A DNA stretch of 64,000 nucleotides, from positions 982,501 to 1,046,500 of the forward strand of contig NC_011071.1 of the NCBI RefSeq assembly GCF_000020665.1. The letters are read 5' to 3'. The translations under genes were made by a program, and so were the position numbers. The notes below the pieces were generated by a model. The model saw only the letters and a list, made by a program, of their open reading frames with translations, did not search any database and had not been told where the DNA came from. Origin of the DNA: Stenotrophomonas maltophilia R551-3. GTDB taxonomy: Bacteria; Pseudomonadota; Gammaproteobacteria; Xanthomonadales; Xanthomonadaceae. Shown here piece by piece: positions 1-8,535 of this stretch; within the stretch, counting starts at the first letter, position 1; every line of letters starts with the position of its first letter.

Positions 1-10
1 CTCTCCGCCA
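1..10 (+). tRNA. 3' end of a tRNA-Ser gene (partial)
   Basis: The window opens with CTCTCCGCCA, identical to the last ten bases of the complete tRNA-Ser(GGA) gene at 21936-22028 (acceptor strand plus encoded CCA). The palindrome that follows also sits directly after that complete tRNA. I infer that a serine tRNA gene on the plus strand ends here; its anticodon lies outside the window. Confidence 0.6.
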
Positions 11-57
11 GATATAGAAAAAGGGCTGCCGAAAGGCAGCCCTTTTTCTATATCTGG
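8..57 (+). terminator. tRNA-Ser terminator-like palindrome
   Basis: A near-perfect inverted repeat: CCAGATATAGAAAAAGGG, then CTGCC, a GAAA tetraloop, then the matching arm ending in CTATATCTGG. The outer CCAG overlaps the encoded CCA of the tRNA. The GC-rich core followed by a T-run is typical of Rho-independent termination. The tRNA-Ser gene at 22 kb has a palindrome of the same design. Confidence 0.7.
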
Positions 58-1330
58 CGCGGGACGCGACGCGCTCTGCGCGCCGCCCCACACGTTGCTG
101 CGCAACCTGTGGGCCCCTCCCTTTGCCGGCCTCTCCCCGCCCCTGTCGGGGCAGCCCCTCAACAGAGGGGCTTGTTGCTCCAGATGGTTCCGTGCGTGGT
201 CGATGGGGCATTGATGACTTCCTTGTCTCTGCAGGAACAGAAGAGGGCTGCCGAAAGGCAGCCCTTTTTCTATATCTGGCGCGGGACGCGCCGCGCTTTG
301 CGCGCCGCCCCACACGTTGCTGCGCAACCTGTGGGCCCCTCCCTTTGCCGGCCTCTCCCCGCCCCTGTCGGGGCAGCCCCTCAACAGAGGGGCTTGTTGC
401 TCCAGATGGTTCCGTGCGTGGTCGATGGGGCATTGATGACTTCCTTGTCTCTGCAGGAACAGAAGAGGGCTGCCGAAAGGCAGCCCTTTTTCTATATCTG
501 GCGCGGGACGCGACGCGCTCTGCGCGCCGCCCCACACGTTGCTGCGCAACCTGTGGGCCCCTCCCTTTGCCGGCCTCTCCCCGCCCCTGTCGGGGCAGCC
601 CCTCAACAGAGGGGCTTGTTGCTCCAGATGGTTCCGTGCGTGGTCGATGGGGCATTGATGACTTCCTTGTCTCTGCAGGAACAGAAGAGGGCTGCCGAAA
701 GGCAGCCCTTTTTCTATATCTGGCGCGGGACGCGCCGCGCTTTGCGCGCCGCCCCACACGTTGCTGCGCAACCTGTGGGCCCCTCCCTTTGCCGGCCTCT
801 CCCCGCCCCTGTCGGGGCAGCCCCTCAACAGAGGGGCTTGTTGCTCCAGATGGTTCCGTGCGTGGCGGATGGGGCATTGATGACTTCCTTGTCTCTGCAG
901 GAACAGAAGAGGGCTGCCGAAAGGCAGCCCTTTTTCTATATCTGGCGCGGGACGCAACGCGCTCTGCGCGTCGCCCCACATGTTGCTGCGCAACCTGCGG
1001 GCCCCTCCCTTTGCCTGCCTCTCCCCGCCCTGTCGGGGCAGCCCCTCAACAGAGAGGCTTGTTGCTCCAGATGGTTCCGTGCGTGGTCGATGGGGCATTG
1101 ATGACTTCCTTGTCTCTGCAGGAACAGAAGAGGGCTGCCTTTCGGCAGCCCTTTTTCTATATCTGGTGCGGGACGCGACGTGCTCTGCGCGCCGCCCCAC
1201 ACGTTGCTGCGCAACCTTTGGGCCTCTCCCTTTGCCGGCCTCTCCCCGCCCCTGTCGGGGCAGCCCCTCAACAGAGGGGCTTGTTGCTCCAGATGGTTCC
1301 GTGCGTGGTGGATGGGGCATTGATGACTTC
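22..1330. repeat. Tandem array of about six 222-bp units
   Basis: The marker CAGATGGTTCCGTGCGTGG (last copy variant) recurs at 181, 403, 625, 847, 1068 and 1290, giving a period of 222 bp (221 once). Each unit holds a terminator-like hairpin (GGGCTGCC-GAAA-GGCAGCCC followed by T5), a GC-rich GCGCGGGACGCG block and a second hairpin (CCCCTCAACAGAGGGG). Units 1 and 3 carry ACGCGACGCGCTCTGCG while units 2 and 4 carry ACGCGCCGCGCTTTGCG, so the array seems to have grown by duplicating a two-unit block. It runs up to the stop codon of the converging autotransporter gene. Because 222 is a multiple of three, reading frames stay open across it, but no RBS or known protein is visible. A related single unit lies beside tRNA-Ser at 22 kb. 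Confidence 0.95.
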
Positions 1331-1333
1331 TGC

Positions 1334-4300
1334 TCAGAACCTGTAGCCCAGCCCCAGCTGTACGCCGTTCTGGGACTGCCCGTCACGACGCTCGCCCACG
1401 TAGTCGACCATGATCGACAGCCGCTCGCTGGCACGACTGGTCACGCCCAGGTTCCAGGCCAGCACCTGTTCGCCCACCACCTGGCTGCTGCTGCCGAACA
1501 ACAGGTCCGGGGCGGCAGCAAAGGAGGTGCTGTAGCGGGCCTGGGTATCGCCCAGTTCCTTCTGCCAGACCACGCGGGCACGCGGGGTGATGCGCTCGCC
1601 GCTGTTGCCTTCGAACGTCTTGAACAACTGCAGGCCGGCACCTACGCGGATGCTCTCCAGGCTGCCACTGCGGCCGACCAGTGCGGCCGCGTCCTGGCCC
1701 TCGTTGAAGCGCGTGGCTGAGGTGCGGGTGTAGTCGATCACTGGCAGCAGCGGCTGGATCACCAGACCCTTGCCCGTGGTGAAGGAGAACGCGTGCTCCA
1801 CGCGTGCGGTGATCGCATCGTTGTTGTATTTCGCGCGCAGGGGAGCCTGCAGGCCGTCGATGCCATCGATGCTGCGGCGGGTGTCGTGGCGAAGATCGGT
1901 GTAGCGGACGGCAGCGGACAGGTAGCCGCGCGAGTAGAGCGCATCCACGTAGCCGCCAATATCCAGTGCACGGACATCGCCAGTGAAGCCTGCGCCACCG
2001 CTGGATTTTGTCGACATGTCGGCCGCGGCAAGGCTTACGCCCAGTGTTACGCGGTCGTCTGCGAGGCGGGTATCGGCACCGAGCGCAATGCCACCGATGG
2101 TGTGGCTCAGGCCGGCGACACCGCCGTCACCCTCGATACGGCCATGGCTGGCGAAACCCCGCGCCCAGAGACCACGGTTGCGGCCCGTATCGTCCGTATC
2201 GTTGCCTGCATCCGATGGTGCGACCAGATGCATCGCCAGTTGGTTGAACAGCCGATTGCCGGTCATCGCCGATTGCACCGACGCCGCCTGTGCAGCCTGT
2301 GCCGCCAGGCCATCGGCATCGCCACCGCTGCGCGATGCGGCCTGATGCTGCTGCACCACGTTGCCGATGCTGCCGACCAGTGCGTTGTCGGCCAGGCGCA
2401 GGCTGGCATGCGCATCGCCGCGCAGCGCCCCCGCCTGGCGCGCGATGACGTCGCGGTCGGCGAACTGCAGAGCGCCCAGCAGGCTACTCATCGATGCCGT
2501 GCGCTGTGCCGCTGCCTGTTGCAGAGCAACGCCCAACCCATCACCGGATCGAGCATTGGCGAACAGGCCGGTGTCATCGAAGGAAGGATTGGCCGTCAGC
2601 CACAGGCCGCTGCCGGTCTGGTTGACAGTGAAGCTGAGCAGCGAGTTGTGGCGGGGACGGAACACGGCGCCCGGCGCCGTGAGATCAACCGCGCTCCCCG
2701 CTTCGCCACTGCGTTCAACGTACTGGAAGCGTCCTTCGATGAAGTCCGATACCGGAGCCGGGCGGGTCAGGGTGGCGGGCGTAGCCGTTCGGCACCACAG
2801 GCCTGCGTACTCGCCATTGGATGGGCTGCAGGGGGCGACAGGCAATTGCAGGGCGGCGGAATCCACCTGGGTTCCCACCAGATGGTTCTCCTGCCCTGCA
2901 GGGAAGAATGCCTGCTTCACGTCCAGCGTCAGCCTGGCAGTGGGCGCAATGCCCAGTACTGCGCGGTTGATGTTTCCGATCAGGTTGTAGTCGCTCGATC
3001 GCCTGTCCTCCTCGACCAGGAAGTAACGGGCCTCTTCCAGCGTCAGTGACGGTGCGGTGCGCTGGCTGTCGACCTGGAAGGCCAGGTTCGCCCCGTCATT
3101 GAGGTTGATGTAGCGGCCCTTTCCGATCCGGAAGCGTTCGCTGGTGAAAACGTCGTCGCCGCCTGGTGCCAGCGCTTCCAGCGAGTAGGGGCGCATGACG
3201 ATGCCGGACGGTGCCAGCGTGCCGCCTTCGTTGATGTCGATCGTGGCATTCAACGAGCCGTGGCCGGCAAGTACACCGCCACGTTCGACCAGGGTCAGGT
3301 TGCGCAGCGCGCCGCCCTGTAGTTCGATCCGGCCACCATTACGGGCACCGATGGCTTCGGCGTGATGTATCCAGCCATTCTGCTGCAGCCGCAGGGTGCC
3401 ACCGTCCACGACCACGTACTGGGCAGCGGAAGGAGTATCCAATGACCAGACGCCGCCCTTGCCGATGCGGATGACCCCGAAGGCATCGTCCAGCCGGATG
3501 TCCGACGCCGACTGCTGGAAGTAGCGCAGGTTGGCGACCGCGTTGGTGTAGCGACCGCGAACCGCCAGATGCGGATTGAGATCCCCACTCACCTCCTTCT
3601 CGACGGAGAGGACATCGCCCGGCATCACGTAGCCGGCCTCGGTCACCACGCGATCGCTGTACATCGTGACACCTGGATATTCAGTGCAGTTGCCTGCAGC
3701 GCTCTGGTCACGGGTCGGGCAGAAGCGCGTGGCCACGGCCACGGTGGTGGGGTCGAAATAGCGCAGGAAGCCCGATTGCTGGGTCAGTTCGTAGTGGGCC
3801 TGGATGATGCGTGCTTCGATGACTGCGAAATCGGTGGGGCCGAACATGTCCCGGTAATACTTGATGTACTTGTCCTGCCCCGGATAGGGCGTGGGTCCAT
3901 TGGGGCCGGATTCACCATGGATCCCCAGCACGGTCTGGGTGTAGTTGCCATGTGCTGGCAGCAGGCCGAACTGCGTCACCTTCCGGTTCACGCCTGCGAC
4001 GAAAGCATCCGCGCATGCCGAGTAGCAACCGCCGTCCAACACGGTATCCAGCCCGTGCTGGCGGATGATGGCGCCCATTCCCACGCCACCGGAGGCGGCG
4101 CCACCGGGTGAGTTGCGGAACACCACCTGGCGCAGTGGCGTGCCGCGTGCCTTGGCGGCAAGGACATAGGCCTCCAGCGTACCGGGGTCGGTCGCCAGCA
4201 CATTGCCGGTGTAGTAAAGCGTGTCTCCATTCACATGGAAGGCACTGGCACGGGCTGCGGGCGCGGCCGCCATGCCGAGGAGCGCTGCAAGAAGGGCGCT

Positions 4301-4348
4301 GCCGAGGATGGCTTTGCGGTGGGCGGGCAGGGCGGGAAATGGGTGCAT
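1334..4348 (-). CDS. Autotransporter with N-terminal ClpP-like (COG3904-type) passenger domain
   Basis: Predicted type Va autotransporter of 1,004 residues. The chosen ATG at 4348 gives a clean signal peptide (basic MHPFPALPAHRK, hydrophobic core, cleavage near ARASA at about residue 36); an upstream TTG would spoil it. Residues about 40-150 resemble periplasmic ClpP/crotonase-fold proteins: FRNSPGGAAS at 77-86, GGCYSACADAF at 106-116 with candidate nucleophile Ser110, and GIHGE around His144. The middle has beta-helix-like repeats (GGTLRLQQNG, GGRIELQGG, GGTLAPSG). The last 275 or so residues form an autotransporter beta-barrel (LWARGFASHGR to a C-terminal YRF). The barrel and secretion route are convincing; protease activity is inferred from motifs only. 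It converges on the 222-bp array and has its own upstream region with an inverted repeat. Confidence 0.85.
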   Translation of the reverse strand: MHPFPALPAHRKAILGSALLAALLGMAAAPAARASAFHVNGDTLYYTGNVLATDPGTLEAYVLAAKARGTPLRQVVFRNSPGGAASGGVGMGAIIRQHGLDTVLDGGCYSACADAFVAGVNRKVTQFGLLPAHGNYTQTVLGIHGESGPNGPTPYPGQDKYIKYYRDMFGPTDFAVIEARIIQAHYELTQQSGFLRYFDPTTVAVATRFCPTRDQSAAGNCTEYPGVTMYSDRVVTEAGYVMPGDVLSVEKEVSGDLNPHLAVRGRYTNAVANLRYFQQSASDIRLDDAFGVIRIGKGGVWSLDTPSAAQYVVVDGGTLRLQQNGWIHHAEAIGARNGGRIELQGGALRNLTLVERGGVLAGHGSLNATIDINEGGTLAPSGIVMRPYSLEALAPGGDDVFTSERFRIGKGRYINLNDGANLAFQVDSQRTAPSLTLEEARYFLVEEDRRSSDYNLIGNINRAVLGIAPTARLTLDVKQAFFPAGQENHLVGTQVDSAALQLPVAPCSPSNGEYAGLWCRTATPATLTRPAPVSDFIEGRFQYVERSGEAGSAVDLTAPGAVFRPRHNSLLSFTVNQTGSGLWLTANPSFDDTGLFANARSGDGLGVALQQAAAQRTASMSSLLGALQFADRDVIARQAGALRGDAHASLRLADNALVGSIGNVVQQHQAASRSGGDADGLAAQAAQAASVQSAMTGNRLFNQLAMHLVAPSDAGNDTDDTGRNRGLWARGFASHGRIEGDGGVAGLSHTIGGIALGADTRLADDRVTLGVSLAAADMSTKSSGGAGFTGDVRALDIGGYVDALYSRGYLSAAVRYTDLRHDTRRSIDGIDGLQAPLRAKYNNDAITARVEHAFSFTTGKGLVIQPLLPVIDYTRTSATRFNEGQDAAALVGRSGSLESIRVGAGLQLFKTFEGNSGERITPRARVVWQKELGDTQARYSTSFAAAPDLLFGSSSQVVGEQVLAWNLGVTSRASERLSIMVDYVGERRDGQSQNGVQLGLGYRF

Positions 4349-4410
4349 GCGAAGTTCCACGGCAGAGGGGTGAAGTGCGGTCCCGCCGCTACCCCGCTGC
4401 ATGAACGTGC

Positions 4411-4428
4411 TGATATCGCGTGATATCA
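4411..4428. promoter_or_regulatory. Inverted repeat TGATATC-N4-GATATCA upstream of the autotransporter
   Basis: A perfect 7-bp inverted repeat with a 4-bp spacer, 63 bp upstream of the autotransporter start at 4348. It has the size of a dimeric repressor or activator operator. No matching regulator gene is adjacent and no convincing -10/-35 pair was found, so the operator role is a guess. Confidence 0.35.
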
Positions 4429-4639
4429 ACGCGTTACGGCGTGAGCGCAGGGTGTGCCGCGCTCCAGTCCGTCAGGGTCGGGCCGGGAGAGTCCGGCACG
4501 CAGGCCGTCTCTCCCGATCACTAACGGATGGACAGGGCGTTCTCCCCCAGTCCTGCCTGGAGGACCCATGCAACGAAGAGGCGAAGCGTCCGCGCCGCGC
4601 GGGTTACCATGTGCGCATCACCTGTTGGAGCGTGCCCCC

Positions 4640-5044
4640 ATGACCGCTGAAATCCTTGTTCCTGTTTCTTTCGGCGAGTTGCTGGACAAGATATCGATCC
4701 TGCAGATCAAGTCCGAGCGCATCAGCGACGAAGGCAAGCTGGCCAACGTGCGCAAGGAGCTGTCGGCGCTGGAGCAGACCTGGATGGCGCACCCGGCGGC
4801 GGTGAAGGACATCGCCCGGCTGCGGGCCGAGCTGAAGACGGTCAACGAGCAGCTGTGGGACATCGAGGACGACATCCGCCTGAAGGAGAAGGCGCAGGCG
4901 TTCGACCAGGGCTTCATTGATCTGGCGCGCAGCGTCTACCTTCGCAACGACGAGCGCGCGCGCATCAAGAAGGCGATCAACCTGGCGCTGGGTTCGGCGT
5001 ACGTGGAAGAGAAGTCGTACCAGGATTACGCGCAGCGCGCGTAA
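4640..5044 (+). CDS. DUF6165 family protein
   Basis: A 134-residue soluble, charged, probably helical protein starting MTAEILVPVSFGELLDKIS. It matches what I know of the DUF6165 family, common in xanthomonads and other proteobacteria, often near glycosyltransferases or LPS genes. No catalytic motif is visible. The ATG at 4640 was chosen because the conserved segment starts there; longer in-frame extension upstream is low complexity. It converges with the heptosyltransferase-like gene, 18 bp away. Function unknown; an LPS-related role is suggested only by context. Confidence 0.8.
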   Translation: MTAEILVPVSFGELLDKISILQIKSERISDEGKLANVRKELSALEQTWMAHPAAVKDIARLRAELKTVNEQLWDIEDDIRLKEKAQAFDQGFIDLARSVYLRNDERARIKKAINLALGSAYVEEKSYQDYAQRA

Positions 5045-5062
5045 TCCGGGGCAGCCTGCCGC

Positions 5063-6109
5063 TCACCCCAGGTGGTCGGCGACGTAGCGCTCGAACGCAG
5101 CGATACCGTCTTCCACGGTGATCAGTTCCATCACATCGTCGAACTCGATCTTGGTGCCCCACTTCAGATCCGAGGCCTGCTTGGCTAGGTACTTGCGCGC
5201 GGCATCGTCGTAGCGGTCCACGCAGTAGCGGCGGTCGGAATACGGGCCGCTGCGGTTCGGGTTGCTGGCCGCATGCAGGCCCAGTACCTTGGCGCCCATC
5301 GCGTTGGCGATGTGCATCGGGCCCGAATCCGGGGTCATCACCAGGTTGGCGCGGGCAAGCAGGGCAGGCAGCTGCTTGAGCGTGTCCTTGCCGACCAGGT
5401 CCAGCGCCGGGGTTTCCAGCTGCGCCAGGATCGCGTCGGCCATGCTGCGCTCCAGTTCGCTGCGGCCACCACACAGCACCACCTGCCAGCCGCGCTGTGC
5501 GGCGTGGTTGGCGACGGCGGCATAGCGGTCGGCGTACCAGTTGCGGCGCACGTGGCTGGAGCACGGCGAGATCATCAGCACCGGACGGCCATCGTCCTGC
5601 CACTGCGCGGCGGCCCACTCACGGGCCGCCGGCGGCACGGCCAGGTCCCAGCTGACCTCGGTCTGGCGCAGGCCCATCGGCTCGCAGAAGCTGCCGATGG
5701 CGTCGAGCACGTGGATGCCGGGGCGGTCGGGAATGCGTTCGTTGATGAAGAGACCATGCAGGTCCTTGGAGCGGCTGCGGTCATAGCCGATGCGGCGTTC
5801 GGCCGGAATGAACGCCGACAGCAGGTTGGCGCGGAACGCGACCTGCATCTGCAGCAGGGCCTCGAAACGCCCCGGTGGCAGCTGCTTGCGCAGTTCCTTG
5901 ACCCCGGCCATGCCGCTCTTCTTGTCGTAGGCATGGAAGGTCACGCCGGGCAGGCCGTCCAGCAGCTTGTGGCCGGCCTTGTCGATGATCCAGTGGATCG
6001 GCGTGTCCGGTCGCGCCGCCTGCAGCGTGCGCACCAAGGGCACCACGTGGGTGACATCGCCGAGTGCGGACAGGCGCAGGAGGCACAATGAGGAGGACGC
6101 TGATGCCAT
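5063..6109 (-). CDS. Glycosyltransferase family 9 (LPS heptosyltransferase-like)
   Basis: A 348-residue GT9 enzyme. The N-terminus has the family signature [16 protein letters not shown], and the C-terminal half has the nucleotide-sugar site [15 protein letters not shown] followed by [16 protein letters not shown]9 members transfer ADP-heptose to LPS core at the inner membrane's cytosolic face. The gene is divergent from kdkA with only 20 bp between the starts, which supports a joint role in LPS core assembly. The exact acceptor (heptosyltransferase I, II or another) cannot be told from sequence. A start a few codons downstream is possible because the family usually begins nearer to LLRLSALGD. 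Confidence 0.88.
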   Translation of the reverse strand: MASASSSLCLLRLSALGDVTHVVPLVRTLQAARPDTPIHWIIDKAGHKLLDGLPGVTFHAYDKKSGMAGVKELRKQLPPGRFEALLQMQVAFRANLLSAFIPAERRIGYDRSRSKDLHGLFINERIPDRPGIHVLDAIGSFCEPMGLRQTEVSWDLAVPPAAREWAAAQWQDDGRPVLMISPCSSHVRRNWYADRYAAVANHAAQRGWQVVLCGGRSELERSMADAILAQLETPALDLVGKDTLKQLPALLARANLVMTPDSGPMHIANAMGAKVLGLHAASNPNRSGPYSDRRYCVDRYDDAARKYLAKQASDLKWGTKIEFDDVMELITVEDGIAAFERYVADHLG

Positions 6110-6129
6110 GTGTTGTTAGACTCAAAGAA

Positions 6130-6879
6130 ATGGTCGCATTCGACGCCAATGAAGCGCTGACGCCATGCCGCGAGGGTCGCGGCATCGGGGCCATTCTGTT
6201 CGACCGCGAGCGGCTGCGGCAAGCCGAGGCCGACCTGTTCTCGCCCCAGCACTGGGGCAGCAAGGCCCGGCCGGTGGGCGAGGGTGGCCGTGGCAGCGCC
6301 TGGTTCATCGATGCGCCGTTCGGTGCCAGCGTCCTGCGCCACTACCTGCGCGGCGGCCTGGCGGCGAAAATCAGCCATGACCAGTACCTCTGGCGCGGCG
6401 CAGACCGGACCCGCAGCTTCGCCGAATTCCGGCTGATGCGCGCACTGCGCGAGAAGAAGCTGCCGGTACCCCGGCCCCTGGCGGCGTTCTACATGCGCGA
6501 GGGCCTGCGCTACCGGGCGGCGATCCTGATGGAGCGGATCGAGGGCGTGCGTTCGCTGGCCGACCGCGCGCTGGTCGCCGGCCGTGGTGCGCCGTGGGAA
6601 GAGACGGGGCGGTTGATCGCCCGCTTCCACCGGGCCGGGCTGGATCATGCCGACCTCAACGCGCACAACATCCTGTTCGATGGCAATGGCCATGGCTGGT
6701 TGATCGACTTCGACCGTGGGGTGATCCGCATTCCGGCCACCGCCTGGCGCGAGCGTAACCTGAAGCGCCTGCTGCGCTCGCTGATCAAGCTGCGCGGCGA
6801 GCGTAGCGTGGAAGACGTGCAGAAGGACTACGTGCGGCTGCGCCGCGCCTATGACATGGCCTGGAACCGGGGCACCTGA
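6130..6879 (+). CDS. kdkA: 3-deoxy-D-manno-octulosonic acid (Kdo) kinase
   Basis: A 249-residue kinase-fold protein that adds phosphate to the Kdo residue of lipid A-Kdo at the inner membrane. It begins [18 protein letters not shown], close to the xanthomonad KdkA N-terminus as I remember it. Kinase motifs are visible: [12 protein letters not shown] (catalytic loop, Asp and Asn) and LIDFDRG (metal-binding Asp). The start at 6130 was chosen by this match over an upstream GTG/ATG extension. Its stop overlaps the ATG of the next gene (TGATG). In organisms with a single Kdo, this phosphate takes the place of the second Kdo. Confidence 0.93.
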   Translation: MVAFDANEALTPCREGRGIGAILFDRERLRQAEADLFSPQHWGSKARPVGEGGRGSAWFIDAPFGASVLRHYLRGGLAAKISHDQYLWRGADRTRSFAEFRLMRALREKKLPVPRPLAAFYMREGLRYRAAILMERIEGVRSLADRALVAGRGAPWEETGRLIARFHRAGLDHADLNAHNILFDGNGHGWLIDFDRGVIRIPATAWRERNLKRLLRSLIKLRGERSVEDVQKDYVRLRRAYDMAWNRGT

Positions 6880-7646
6880 TGGACTGGTCGTTGCGTTTCC
6901 TTGGCGTCGGCAATGCGTCGGCGGTTGAGCTGGGGTCGCCGATGTCGGTGATCGAGCGCGATGGCCGGCCGTGGCTGACCATCGATTGCGGTGGCGAGGG
7001 ATTGACCGCGTTCAAGGCGCACTACGGGCACATGCCGCAGGCGCTGTTCGTCACCCATGTGCACCTGGATCACGTGGCCGGCTTCGAACGGCTGTTCGTC
7101 GACACCTTCTTCAGCGGGCAGCGACGCGGCAAGGTGCGCCTGTACGTGCCGGCGCCGGTGGTGCCTCTGCTGCACAAGCGCATCGGCGATTACCCGAACG
7201 TGCTGGCCGAGGGCGGTGCCAACTTCTGGGACGCGTTCCAGCTGATCGTGGTGGGCGAGGCGTTCTGGCACGAGGGCGTGCGCCTGGAAGTGTTCCCGGT
7301 ACGCCACCACTGGCCGGAGACCGCCTATGGCCTGCGCCTGCAGGGTGCGCTGGCCTGGAGCGGCGATACCCGGCCGATTCCGGAGATGCTGGCGCGCTAT
7401 GCCGGTGACAACGAGCTGATCGCGCATGACTGCGGCCTGCACGGCAACCCGTCGCATACCGGCGTGGAAGACCTGGAGCGCGAGTACAGCGCTGAGCTGC
7501 AGGCGCGGATGATGCTCTATCACTACGCCAGCGAGGCCGACGGCCAGGCGCTGGCCGCGCGTGGACACCGCGTGGCCCAGCCAGGGCAGTGCGTGCCGCT
7601 GGCCAATCCGACCGCACCGCACGTCCTGGCCCAGGACCCACCGTGA
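6879..7646 (+). CDS. MBL-fold metallo-hydrolase
   Basis: A 255-residue metallo-beta-lactamase-fold hydrolase. The metal site THVHLDH places His60, His62, Asp64 and His65, and more ligands lie in WSGDTRPIPE and LIAHDCGLHG. The overall look is like the RNase Z/phosphodiesterase branch, but the short length and lack of an exosite make tRNA processing unlikely. It is translationally coupled to kdkA (TGATG) and to the following NTF2-like gene (GTGA). Substrate unknown. Confidence 0.85.
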   Translation: MDWSLRFLGVGNASAVELGSPMSVIERDGRPWLTIDCGGEGLTAFKAHYGHMPQALFVTHVHLDHVAGFERLFVDTFFSGQRRGKVRLYVPAPVVPLLHKRIGDYPNVLAEGGANFWDAFQLIVVGEAFWHEGVRLEVFPVRHHWPETAYGLRLQGALAWSGDTRPIPEMLARYAGDNELIAHDCGLHGNPSHTGVEDLEREYSAELQARMMLYHYASEADGQALAARGHRVAQPGQCVPLANPTAPHVLAQDPP

Positions 7647-8032
7647 GCGGCGCCGGCCGGCCCGCCGATGCGGCGCTGGCCGCCGAACTGGAAGCGCTGG
7701 AGCGTGCGCTGCACGAGCCGCAGGTGCGCGGTGACCGCGAGCGTCTGGCGGCACTTCTGGACGAGGATTTCAGCGAGATCGGCAGTTCCGGCCGCTGCTA
7801 TGGGCGTGTCGCTGCGTTGCAGGAGATTCCGCAGGAGCGCTCGGAGGTCGGGATTGAATCGGGCGACTATGCCGTGTGGCTGCTGTCCGATGGCCTGGCA
7901 CAGGTGCGCTACCGCAGCCGCTACCACGTTGATGGCCAGGCCCAGGGCTGGGTGTTGCGCAGTTCGCTGTGGCGACGGCATGCGCAGGAATGGCGGGTGG
8001 TGTTCCACCAGGGCACGCCTGAGGCGCGGTAG
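7643..8032 (+). CDS. NTF2-like / DUF4440 family protein
   Basis: A 129-residue protein with SnoaL/NTF2-like features: an N-terminal helix (LEALERALHEPQVRGD), LAALLDEDFSEIGSSGR and a C-terminal sheet with SSLWRRHAQEWRVVFHQGT. Members are small alpha+beta-cone proteins, often of unknown function. The GTG at 7643 overlaps the stop of the upstream hydrolase (GTGA), so it is probably co-translated. The TAG stop is part of a GTAG end of a SMAG-type repeat. Confidence 0.75.
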   Translation: MSGAGRPADAALAAELEALERALHEPQVRGDRERLAALLDEDFSEIGSSGRCYGRVAALQEIPQERSEVGIESGDYAVWLLSDGLAQVRYRSRYHVDGQAQGWVLRSSLWRRHAQEWRVVFHQGTPEAR

Positions 8033-8107
8033 CGCCGGGCAGGGTTGAGGGCATCGGTAGCGCCGGGCCATGCCCGGCGAAAAGGGCCAACCACGGTTGG
8101 CAGCTAC
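8029..8107. repeat. SMAG-type GTAG palindromes
   Basis: A truncated unit GTAGCGCCGGGC begins at 8029 inside the upstream stop codon. A full unit follows at 8057 (GTAGCGCCGGGCCATGCCCGGC) and an inverted partner ends in GGCAGCTACC at 8107. SMAG (Stenotrophomonas GTAG) elements are short, dispersed, REP-like imperfect palindromes. Confidence 0.85.
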
Positions 8108-8134
8108 CAGAAGTGGGGCAGCGCCCGAAAAGGC

Positions 8135-8242
8135 GGTGGCCCCGCCGGCTGACCTCGGCGCCCGCGTCGATCGATACCGTTGCTGCCTTCCGGCCCTGGC
8201 GGGATTTTCGACCTAGCGTCGCGAGGGGCCGACGGGGCCACC
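8135..8242 (-). ncRNA. ffs: Signal recognition particle 4.5S RNA
   Basis: Read on the minus strand, the segment starts GGTGGCCCCGTCGGCCCC and ends in the complementary GGCGGGGCCACC, forming the long closing helix. Its apical part contains CCAGGGCCGGAAGGCAGCA, which matches the conserved GGUCAGGnCCGGAAGGnAGCA domain-IV core that binds Ffh. The length of about 108 nt equals the usual small bacterial SRP RNA. It acts with Ffh and FtsY in co-translational membrane targeting. Exact ends are set by the pairing. Confidence 0.93.
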
Positions 8243-8447
8243 ATAGAGACGTTGGCCGCCCAGAAGGCGGCCAGTTCGCGGATCAGGGGAAGCAGCGCGC
8301 GTCGCGCCGGAGACCACAGCCGGACTGCACATCGGTTGGCCGATGGCAGAGGCGTATTCTAGCCCAGGCATGCACGCCGACGCCAGCTTCACGCGCTGAA
8401 TCGGTTGTAACCCGTGCCCGCCGGCAACGGCCCGGGCCAACCGTCGT

Positions 8448-8456
8448 TGCTAGAAT
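8448..8456 (+). promoter_or_regulatory. Extended -10 promoter for sugE
   Basis: TGC-TAGAAT is an extended -10 element with no good -35 at the right distance. It would start transcription at about 8463, just before the first riboswitch hairpin at 8465, which supports the assignment. Confidence 0.5.
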
Positions 8457-8464
8457 GCCGGCCA

Positions 8465-8513
8465 GGAGGAACGACCTCCCCCACATCGGGAATCAATGAC
8501 CAGGACGGCCTGG
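8465..8513 (+). promoter_or_regulatory. Guanidine-II (mini-ykkC) riboswitch
   Basis: Two small hairpins lie in the leader of sugE: GGAGG-AACGA-CCTCC at 8465-8479 and CCAGG-ACGG-CCTGG at 8500-8513. Both loops carry the ACGR motif, and the 20-nt linker is in the known range. This is the signature of the guanidine-II class, in which two guanidinium ions are bound by paired ACGR loops. The 3' arm of hairpin 1 (CCTCCC) can pair with the Shine-Dalgarno GAGGAGGG at 8523-8530, so ligand binding would free the RBS. The downstream gene is a guanidinium exporter, as expected. Confidence 0.85.
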
Positions 8514-8535
8514 CCCTACCAAGAGGAGGGCTGTC

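Noticed and set aside
109..1346. Reading frames of 330 and 407 codons through the 222-bp repeats
   Set aside because: They stay open only because the period is divisible by three. Both frames are open, no RBS is present, and hairpins with T-runs interrupt the region.
6849..8071. Reverse-strand frames over the MBL-fold and NTF2-like genes
   Set aside because: They are shadows of well-supported plus-strand genes with coupled starts.
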